The position numbers and the translations under genes are program-made. Below are positions 58,053-64,000 of a DNA stretch of 64,000 nt, piece by piece (within the stretch, counting starts at the first letter, position 1; each line of letters opens with the position of its first letter). The notes under the pieces are model-generated. The model was not told where the DNA came from and searched no databases. It saw only the letters and a list, made by a program, of their open reading frames with translations. The stretch comes from Bosea sp. ANAM02. Lineage in GTDB: Bacteria > Pseudomonadota > Alphaproteobacteria > Rhizobiales > Beijerinckiaceae. The stretch spans positions 2,694,001-2,758,000 of the forward strand of contig NZ_AP022848.1 of assembly GCF_011764485.1 (NCBI RefSeq). The letters are read 5' to 3'.

Positions 58053-58211
58053 GGGTAAGCGGAAAAGGCACATAACTTCGCCATCTTCCGCCGCTTCCTG
58101 CTGATTTTGGTTTGCATTTTGCCGAGAGCGATGGTGTCTCTCAGCGAGGCCGACTCGCTCTCCGACCGCCCGGCGCGATTCCGCGCGCAGGGCCCTCCGA
58201 CAGGTTTTCCG

Positions 58212-59543
58212 ATGCGTCTTTCCCGCTATTTCCTGCCCCTTCTGCGCGACACGCCCAAGGAAGCGGAGATCGTCTCGCACCGGCTGATGCTGCGCGCCGG
58301 TATGATCCGCCAGCAATCGGCGGGCATCTATTCCTGGCTGCCGCTGGGCCTGCGCGTGCTGAACAAGATCAGCAACGTCGTCCGCGAGGAGCAGAATCGC
58401 TCGGGCGCCATCGAAATCCTGATGCCGACCATCCAGTCGGCCGATCTCTGGCGCGAGAGCGGGCGCTACGACGCCTATGGCAAGGAGATGCTGCGCATCA
58501 AGGACCGGCATGACCGCGACATGCTGTACGGGCCGACCAACGAGGAAATGGTCACCGAGATCGTCCGCTCCTACGTCAAGTCCTACAAGGACCTGCCGCT
58601 CAATCTCTACCACATCCAGTGGAAGTTCCGCGACGAGGTCCGCCCGCGCTTCGGCGTGATGCGCGGTCGCGAGTTCCTGATGAAGGACGCCTATTCCTTC
58701 GATCTCGACAAGGACGCGGCGCGACACGCCTATAACCGGATGTTCACGGCCTATCTGCGCACCTTCGCGCGGCTCGGCCTGAAGGCGATCCCGATGAAGG
58801 CCGATACCGGCCCGATCGGTGGCGATCTCAGCCACGAATTCATCGTGCTCGCCTCGACCGGCGAGAGCGAGGTCTTCTGCCACAGCGACTACCTGAATTT
58901 CGAGACGCCGGCCGCCGATACCGATTTCGACAGCGTCGCCGGCCTGCAGGGCGTCTTCGACAAGTGGACGAGCCTCTACGCCGCGACCGAGGAGATGCAC
59001 GACAAGGCCGCCTTCGAGGCGGTTCCCGAAGACAAGCGCGTCTCGGCGCGCGGCATCGAGGTCGGCCATATCTTCTATTTCGGCACGAAATATTCCGAGC
59101 CGATGGGCGCGACGGTCGCCGGTCCCGACGGCCAGCCCGTGCTGCTGCATGGCGGTTCCTACGGCATCGGGCCGAGCCGCCTCGTCGCGGCACTGATCGA
59201 GGCCGGGCATGACGATGCCGGCATCGTCTGGCCCGAGGAGATCGCGCCCTTCGACATCGCAGTGATCAACCTCAAGGCCGGCGACGCGGCGACCGACGGT
59301 GCGGCCGAGCGCATCTACAAGGACCTGCTCGCCAAGGGCTACGACGCCGTGCTCGACGACACCGACGACCGGCCGGGCGCCAAATTCGCCACCGCCGACC
59401 TGATCGGTGTGCCCTGGCAGATCATCGTCGGCCCGAAGGGGCTGGCCGAGGGCAAGGTCGAGATCAAGCGCCGCGCCGGCGGCGAGCGCGAGCTCGTCTC
59501 GCTGGAAGCCGCGCTCGACCGCTTCAAGGGCAGGGCGGCGTGA
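58212..59543 (+). CDS. proS: Prolyl-tRNA synthetase
   Basis: Class II aminoacyl-tRNA synthetase charging tRNA-Pro. At 443 residues it is the short alphaproteobacterial form without the INS editing domain. Motif 1 region is [13 protein letters not shown], motif 2 is [20 protein letters not shown], and motif 3 includes [16 protein letters not shown] chose the ATG at 58212 ([18 protein letters not shown]) as the family start. It is followed by a class R4 repeat, then lolC. Confidence 0.96.
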   Translation: MRLSRYFLPLLRDTPKEAEIVSHRLMLRAGMIRQQSAGIYSWLPLGLRVLNKISNVVREEQNRSGAIEILMPTIQSADLWRESGRYDAYGKEMLRIKDRHDRDMLYGPTNEEMVTEIVRSYVKSYKDLPLNLYHIQWKFRDEVRPRFGVMRGREFLMKDAYSFDLDKDAARHAYNRMFTAYLRTFARLGLKAIPMKADTGPIGGDLSHEFIVLASTGESEVFCHSDYLNFETPAADTDFDSVAGLQGVFDKWTSLYAATEEMHDKAAFEAVPEDKRVSARGIEVGHIFYFGTKYSEPMGATVAGPDGQPVLLHGGSYGIGPSRLVAALIEAGHDDAGIVWPEEIAPFDIAVINLKAGDAATDGAAERIYKDLLAKGYDAVLDDTDDRPGAKFATADLIGVPWQIIVGPKGLAEGKVEIKRRAGGERELVSLEAALDRFKGRAA

Positions 59544-59561
59544 GCGGCACCATGGCCCCGC

Positions 59562-59680
59562 TCAGCCCTCATCCTGAGGAGTCGCGAAGCGGCGTCTCTA
59601 AGGATGCTCCAGTTGTCTTCGGAGCCTCATGGACCATCCTTCGAGACGCGAGCTTGCGCTCGCTCCTCAGGATGACGGCT
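59562..59680. repeat. Intergenic palindromic repeat, class R4
   Basis: About 119 bp between proS and lolC. Outer arms CCCTCATCCTGAGGAG and CTCCTCAGGATGACGG; inner arms GGATGCTCCAG and ACCATCCTTCGAGACGCG. Sister of 27326-27442, in which the outer arms are exact. Confidence 0.85.
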
Positions 59681-59700
59681 CACGGGGAAGGAGCTGCCGC

Positions 59701-60993
59701 ATGAGCGCCGTCGCCGACAGCGCCGAAGTCCCGACCGGGACCAAGGCCTTCGCCGGTTTCGAATGGCTGCTCGCCGGGCGCTATCTGCGCACGCGCCGAC
59801 GCGAGGGCTTCGTCTCGGTCATCGCCGGTTTCTCTTTCCTCGGCATCATGCTCGGCGTCGCGACACTGATCATCGTGATGTCGGTGATGAACGGCTTCCG
59901 GATCGAATTGCTCAGCAAGATCGTCGGCGTGAACGGCCATATCTTCGCGACGCCGATCGACCGCCCGCTCGACGATTACGACAGCGTCGCGGCCAGGCTC
60001 GCCAAGATCCCCGGCATCAAGCTCGCCATTCCGCTGGTCGAGGGGCAGGCGCTCGCCTCTTCGCAGACCGGCAACAATGGCGTGCTGGTGCGCGGCGTGC
60101 GCGAGAGCGACATCAAGGCGATTCCCTTCATCGGCGGCAACATCAAGTCCGGCACGCTCGACGGCTTCGACGGCGGCACGCCCGGCGTCGCCATCGGACG
60201 GCGCCTCGCGAATGCGCTGGGCATCCAGGCCGGGGACATGATGACCCTGGTCTCGCCGCAGGGCGCCTCGACGCCCTTCGGCACGGCCCCGCGCATCAAG
60301 GCCTATCCGGTCAAGGCGATCTTCGAGATCGGCATGACCGAGTTCGACGGCACCTTCGTCTACATGCCGCTCGCCGAGGCGCAGGCCTATTTCAACCGCG
60401 ACGGCGACGTGAACGTCATCGAGATCTTCGTCGACAATCCAGACCGGACCCAGGCCGTCCGCGACGCGATCGAGGCCGATGCGCCGCGCCCGCTCGTGCT
60501 CTCCGACTGGCGCCAGCGCAATCGCTCGTTCTTCAACGCCTTGGAAGTCGAGCGGAACGTGATGTTCATCATCCTGACGCTGATCGTTCTGGTCGCGGCG
60601 CTGAACATCGTTTCCGGCCTGATCATGCTAGTGAAGGACAAGACCGCCGATATCGCGATCATGCGCACCATGGGCTGCACGCGCGGCACGGTGCTGCGCG
60701 TCTTCCTGATCACCGGGGCGGCGATCGGCGTCGTCGGCACGCTGGCCGGCCTCGCTCTCGGCGTCGTCTTCGCCAAGAACATCAAGTCGATCATGGCGGC
60801 GCTGAACTGGATTACCGGCGCCAATCTCTGGGACCCGACCGTGCGCTTCCTCAGCGACATCCCCTCCGTCACCGACTGGAGCGAGGTGACGAGCGTCGTG
60901 CTGATGGCGCTGACCCTGTCGCTGCTGGCGACGCTTTACCCGGCCTGGAAGGCGGCACGCCTCGATCCGGTCGAAGCGCTGAGGATGGGCTGA
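59701..60993 (+). CDS. lolC: Lipoprotein-releasing ABC transporter permease LolC/LolE
   Basis: FtsX-type permease of the Lol system that extracts outer-membrane lipoproteins from the inner membrane. The product is 430 residues: one N-terminal helix ([20 protein letters not shown] region), a large periplasmic domain and three C-terminal helices ([20 protein letters not shown] and later). Alphaproteobacteria often have a single LolC/E-like protein; only one is visible here. An AAGGAG site precedes the ATG at 59701. Overlaps lolD by one base. Confidence 0.93.
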   Translation: MSAVADSAEVPTGTKAFAGFEWLLAGRYLRTRRREGFVSVIAGFSFLGIMLGVATLIIVMSVMNGFRIELLSKIVGVNGHIFATPIDRPLDDYDSVAARLAKIPGIKLAIPLVEGQALASSQTGNNGVLVRGVRESDIKAIPFIGGNIKSGTLDGFDGGTPGVAIGRRLANALGIQAGDMMTLVSPQGASTPFGTAPRIKAYPVKAIFEIGMTEFDGTFVYMPLAEAQAYFNRDGDVNVIEIFVDNPDRTQAVRDAIEADAPRPLVLSDWRQRNRSFFNALEVERNVMFIILTLIVLVAALNIVSGLIMLVKDKTADIAIMRTMGCTRGTVLRVFLITGAAIGVVGTLAGLALGVVFAKNIKSIMAALNWITGANLWDPTVRFLSDIPSVTDWSEVTSVVLMALTLSLLATLYPAWKAARLDPVEALRMG

Positions 60994-61679
60994 TGGCACA
61001 GGAGATGCCCGCGCTCTTCCTCTCCCAGGTCGAGCGCTATTATCCGCAGAGCGATGCGCCGCTCGAGGTGCTACGCAAGGCCGATTTCGCGCTCTGGCCC
61101 GGCGAGGTCGTGGCGCTTGTCGCGCCGAGCGGCACCGGCAAGTCGACGCTGCTGCATGTCGCCGGCCTCCTGGAAAAGCCCGATGCCGGCGAGGTCTTCG
61201 TCGGCGGGCTTGCCACGACCAAGCTCGACGACAAGGGGCGCACGCGGCTGCGTCGCACCGAGATCGGCTTCGTCTACCAGTTCCACCATCTCCTGCCGGA
61301 GTTCACGGCGCTGGAGAATGTCGTGCTGCCGCAGCGCATCCGGGGGCTTTCCCGTGGGGTCGCGGAGGAACGCGCTTCGGAACTTCTGACCTTCCTCGGC
61401 CTGGGCGAGCGTCTCGATCATCTGCCAGGCGAATTATCCGGCGGCGAGCAGCAGCGCGTCGCCATCGGCCGTGCCGTCGCCAACGGGCCGCGCCTGCTGC
61501 TGGCCGACGAGCCGACGGGCAATCTCGATCCGCACACGTCCCAGCATGTCTTCGGCACGCTGATGGCGCTGGCGCGGGCCTCGGGGCTGGCGGCGTTGAT
61601 CGCAACGCATAATCTCGAGCTCGCCCGCCAAATGGACCGGCAGGTCACGATCCGCGACGGGCTGGTCGTCAAGCTGTAG
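60993..61679 (+). CDS. lolD: Lipoprotein-releasing ABC transporter ATP-binding protein
   Basis: ATPase partner of LolC/E, 228 residues. Walker A is [11 protein letters not shown] (alanine instead of the first glycine, as in other alphaproteobacterial LolD), signature [14 protein letters not shown], Walker [14 protein letters not shown] and H-loop IATHN. Its ATG overlaps the lolC stop by one base (TGATG). It is followed by repeats and then the SOS promoter region. Confidence 0.95.
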   Translation: MAQEMPALFLSQVERYYPQSDAPLEVLRKADFALWPGEVVALVAPSGTGKSTLLHVAGLLEKPDAGEVFVGGLATTKLDDKGRTRLRRTEIGFVYQFHHLLPEFTALENVVLPQRIRGLSRGVAEERASELLTFLGLGERLDHLPGELSGGEQQRVAIGRAVANGPRLLLADEPTGNLDPHTSQHVFGTLMALARASGLAALIATHNLELARQMDRQVTIRDGLVVKL

Positions 61680-61723
61680 GCGGTGGGGCGGCTGCCAGGT
61701 CGGTCGTGATAAACGCCACTTTT

Positions 61724-61852
61724 GTCATTCCGGGGCTTCGCGCAGCGAAGAACACGGAACCCACGACCGGGTGAGCCGCCTCCAACCGAACACCTGATGC
61801 CCCACCAAGTCGTAGATTCCGGGTTCGCGCCTGCGGGGCGCCCCGGAATGAC
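61724..61852. repeat. Intergenic palindromic repeat, class R3
   Basis: About 129 bp downstream of lolD. Outer arms GTCATTCCGGGGCTTCGCGC and GGCGCCCCGGAATGAC; the segment GACCGGGTGAGCCGCC in the centre is shared with the copy at 36660-36789. Confidence 0.8.
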
Positions 61853-61882
61853 AAAGGGGGCTTCTGATCGGGAACGCGCCGC

Positions 61883-61973
61883 GTCATGCTCGCCCTCGTG
61901 GCGAGCATCCACGCCTTGAACACCGCTATAGCGAAACGAAGACGTGGATGGTCGGGACACGCCCGACCATGAC
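61883..61973. repeat. Intergenic palindromic repeat, class R1 (inverted copy)
   Basis: About 91 bp: GTCATGCTCGCC to GCCCGACCATGAC, running in the opposite sense to the copies at 2837, 15610 and 19626. The rest of the lolD-to-SOS-promoter gap (61974-62086) holds no further gene or repeat. Confidence 0.8.
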
Positions 61974-62086
61974 GGATGGGGCGTATCCCAAAGCGGCGAG
62001 ACTCATCGCCAAGTCCTGCATCAGAACGTTGGTAGGATTTCGTTAACCGCTGCGCCGGGTTCGCATCGCAGGCTTCCCTATCGACA

Positions 62087-62137
62087 TTGACGAGAACAAA
62101 AAGTGAACTAAACTGAACCTATCGCGAACACAGGAGG
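62087..62137 (+). promoter_or_regulatory. LexA-controlled promoter with two tandem SOS boxes, and ribosome-binding site
   Basis: A -35 TTGACG (62087-62092) and a -10 TAAACT (62109-62114), 16 bases apart, are overlapped by two direct-repeat SOS boxes: GAAC at 62094-62097 and 62105-62108 (N7), and at 62115-62118 and 62126-62129 (N7), six bases between the two boxes. GAAC-N7-GAAC (GTTC-N7-GTTC on the other strand) is the known alphaproteobacterial LexA site. A perfect AGGAGG ribosome-binding site follows at 62132-62137, five bases before the ATG. Confidence 0.8.
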
Positions 62138-62142
62138 TTTTC

Positions 62143-62253
62143 ATGACTGCAGCGCGTAAATTCGCCGCCGGGCTCGCCGAGATCGCCTCGCTCGGAGTCT
62201 TCCTCGGCATGATCTGGCTCTGGGCTGCCATCCTCTCCGGCCCGCATGTCTGA
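62143..62253 (+). CDS. Putative SOS-induced small membrane peptide (36 residues)
   Basis: A 36-residue ORF beginning MTAARKFAAGLAEIASLGVF and ending ILSGPHV. It has a basic N-terminus and one hydrophobic helix of about 20 residues with two tryptophans (near residues 14-33), so it should be a single-span inner-membrane peptide. It has an optimal ribosome-binding site and a promoter covered by two LexA boxes. By analogy with the small LexA-regulated membrane peptide SidA of Caulobacter, which blocks division, it is a candidate division inhibitor; this is inference. dnaE follows 115 bases later. Confidence 0.7.
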   Translation: MTAARKFAAGLAEIASLGVFLGMIWLWAAILSGPHV

Positions 62254-62340
62254 GGACGGCAGGAGCCATCCACAGATGGCCGCCTGAGCCCTCGACGACG
62301 GCCCCGCCCAGGACGCATAAGAAGGGCCGGGTGCGGACGA

Positions 62341-62357
62341 GTCGCCTGCGCGGCGAC
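62341..62357 (+). promoter_or_regulatory. Hairpin just upstream of the dnaE ribosome-binding site
   Basis: GTCGCC and GGCGAC form a perfect 6-bp stem around a 5-base loop, ending one base before the dnaE AGGAG site (62358-62363 region). It has no T-tract, so it is not a terminator. It could modulate dnaE translation when read through from the SOS promoter; no evidence beyond position. Confidence 0.35.
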
Positions 62358-62368
62358 AGGAGCAGGAC

Positions 62369-64000
62369 ATGAGCAGGGAAACTGGCGAGGCGCGCGTTCT
62401 CCAGGAGATCGGCTTCGTCCACCTGCATGTCCATTCGAGCTATTCGCTGCTCGAAGGCGCGATGACAATCGCGACGCTCGCCAAGATGGCCGCCGCCGAC
62501 GGCCAGCCGGCATTGGCGCTGACCGATACCGACAATCTCTTCGGCGGCCTCGAATTCTCCGAGAAGCTCGCGGGCTCGGGCCTGCAGCCGATCGTCGGCG
62601 TGCAGCTCTCCGTCGATTTCGCCGATGAGGGCGAGGGCAGTCGCAAGCCGGCACAGCTCCAGCGTCTGCCGCATATCGTGCTGCTCGCCATGGACGAGGG
62701 TGGCTACGGCAATTTGATGAAGCTCGTCAGCGAGGCAGCTTTGGCCACGGGCGGGTCCGGCCAGCCGGTCACCACGATCGAGCGCCTCGCCGCCTTTAAC
62801 GGCGGCCTGATCGCGCTGACCGGGGGGCAGGGCGGGCCGATCGACGTTGCGCTCCGCCTCGGCCAGCTCCCGCAGGCGCAGTCGCGCCTGGCGACGCTCG
62901 CCGGCATCTATGGCGACCGGCTCTATGTCGAGATCCAGCGCCATGGCGGCGATGGCGAGGCGGCCCGCGAGGCTCATCTCCTGCGCCTCGCCTATGATGC
63001 CGATCTGCCGATCGTCGCCACCAACGAGCCCTTCTTCGCCAAGCCCGCCGATTTCGACGCGCATGACGCGCTGCTGGCGGTGGCGGAAGGGCGCCTCGTT
63101 TCGGATGGCACGCGCCGCCGCGTCTCGCCCGAGCATTATTTCGCCTCGCGCGCCGAGATGAAGAAGCGCTTCGCCGATCTGCCGGAGGCGCTGGCGAACA
63201 CCGTCGAGATCGCAATGCGCTGCCACTGGCGCGTCTCGACCCGCAAGCCGATCCTGCCCCGCTTCGGCGAGGAGGGGCGCGATGAGGCGGACGAGCTTCA
63301 GGAGCAGGCCCGCGCCGGCCTTGCCGCGCGCTTGGCCAAGCATGGCCCGGCCGAAGGTTTCAGCGTCGAGGATTACGAGAAGCGGCTCGAATTCGAGCTC
63401 TCGATCATCACGCGGATGAAGTTCCCGGGCTACTTCCTGATCGTTTCGGACTTCATCAAATGGGCAAAGAACCACGACATTCCGGTCGGGCCGGGCCGCG
63501 GCTCGGGCGCGGGCTCGCTGGTCGCCTATGCGCTGACCATCACCGACGTCGATCCGCTGCGCTTCGGCCTGCTCTTCGAGCGCTTCCTAAACCCTGACCG
63601 CGTCTCGATGCCCGATTTCGACATCGACTTCTGCCAGAACCGGCGTGAAGAGGTGATCGAGTACGTGAAGCACCATTACGGGCAGGAGCGCGTCGCCCAG
63701 ATCATCACCTTCGGCACGCTGCTCGCGCGCGGCGTGCTGCGCGATGTCGGCCGCGTGCTCGAAATGCCCTATGGCCAGGTCGACAAGCTGACCAAGCTCG
63801 TGCCGCAGAACCCGGCCAAGCCGATCTCGCTGAAGGATGCGATCGAGGGCGAGCCCAAGCTGCAGCAGGCCGCCGAGGAGGAGCCGATCGTCGCGCGCCT
63901 GCTTGAAATCGGCCAGAAGCTGGAAGGCCTTCACCGCCATGCTTCGACCCACGCCGCAGGCGTGGTGATCGGCGACCGGCCGCTCGAGCAGCTCGTCGCG
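62369..64000 (+). CDS. dnaE: DNA polymerase III subunit alpha (3' end beyond window)
   Basis: Catalytic subunit of the replicative polymerase; the first 544 codons are inside the window. The N-terminal PHP domain begins with VHLHVHSSYSLLEG. The palm domain has the catalytic aspartate pattern PDFDIDF and the upstream PGRGSGAGSLVAYAL, and the segment HRHASTHAAGVVI lies near the window end. A good AGGAG site precedes the ATG at 62369. It is the replicative DnaE rather than the error-prone DnaE2, judging from the intact PHP domain, though I cannot exclude the latter from 544 residues. Confidence 0.93.
   Translation, partial: MSRETGEARVLQEIGFVHLHVHSSYSLLEGAMTIATLAKMAAADGQPALALTDTDNLFGGLEFSEKLAGSGLQPIVGVQLSVDFADEGEGSRKPAQLQRLPHIVLLAMDEGGYGNLMKLVSEAALATGGSGQPVTTIERLAAFNGGLIALTGGQGGPIDVALRLGQLPQAQSRLATLAGIYGDRLYVEIQRHGGDGEAAREAHLLRLAYDADLPIVATNEPFFAKPADFDAHDALLAVAEGRLVSDGTRRRVSPEHYFASRAEMKKRFADLPEALANTVEIAMRCHWRVSTRKPILPRFGEEGRDEADELQEQARAGLAARLAKHGPAEGFSVEDYEKRLEFELSIITRMKFPGYFLIVSDFIKWAKNHDIPVGPGRGSGAGSLVAYALTITDVDPLRFGLLFERFLNPDRVSMPDFDIDFCQNRREEVIEYVKHHYGQERVAQIITFGTLLARGVLRDVGRVLEMPYGQVDKLTKLVPQNPAKPISLKDAIEGEPKLQQAAEEEPIVARLLEIGQKLEGLHRHASTHAAGVVIGDRPLEQLVA

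Noticed and set aside
62059..62080. A further GTTC half-site upstream of the SOS promoter
   Set aside because: No partner half-site lies seven bases away on the same strand.

Overview
The window is about 66% GC by eye, packed with core genes, and reads as the chromosome of an alphaproteobacterium of the order Hyphomicrobiales (Rhizobiales). The evidence is the contiguous nuo cluster followed by birA, RNase J, methylmalonyl-CoA epimerase and a DUF1467 protein; a NuoE with a C-terminal helix-hairpin-helix extension; a short proS; an rpsF-rpsR-DUF2232-rplI operon; and LexA-type GAAC-N7-GAAC boxes. A Bosea- or Methylobacterium-like genus would fit, but I cannot fix the genus from sequence alone.

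Layout. 1-15600: respiratory complex I, nuoB (5' end cut off) to nuoN, all on +. It has two extra genes inside, a GFA-family protein between nuoC and nuoD and a 78-residue membrane protein between nuoH and nuoI, and palindromic intergenic repeats in three of its gaps. 15718-19548: birA, rnj, mce, a RidA-family gene and a DUF1467 gene. 19549-20154: a 600-bp non-coding gap with two nested repeats and a probable minus-strand small RNA ending in an intrinsic terminator. 20155-26555 (+): two cyclophilins flanking a TolA/TonB-like secreted protein, queA, a YfgM-like protein, der and an FAD amine oxidase. 26561-36341 (-): SDR, purF, cvpA, radA, alr, dnaB, rplI, DUF2232, rpsR, rpsF. 36938-43794 (+): fabD-fabG-acpP-fabF-mltG, then yicC-gmk. 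43785-50608 (-): rsmA, pdxA, lptD, lptG, lptF, with no surA. 50764-55186: pepA, holC, a lipoprotein, an orphan MCE/MlaD-like protein on -, a YCII-like protein and a cysteine-rich secreted protein. 55232-57103 (-): an ABC-F ATPase. 57261-64000 (+): a 40-residue membrane ORF, coaD, proS, lolC, lolD, an SOS-boxed 36-residue membrane peptide and the first 544 codons of dnaE.

How the genes work together. The window covers energy conversion (complex I), envelope biogenesis (LptD/F/G, LolC/D, MltG, alanine racemase, fatty-acid synthesis), translation (S6, S18, L9, QueA, RsmA, Der, ProS) and replication or repair (DnaB, RadA, HolC, DnaE).

The most interesting signal is at 62087-62253. A promoter is overlapped by two tandem LexA boxes and drives a 36-residue single-span membrane peptide with a perfect Shine-Dalgarno sequence, immediately upstream of dnaE. 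This is the architecture expected of an SOS-induced cell-division inhibitor such as Caulobacter SidA. Other points of note are the minus-strand RNA candidate, at least six families of about 90-130 bp palindromic intergenic repeats (one inserted inside another), the uncharacterised membrane protein in the nuo operon and the missing surA.
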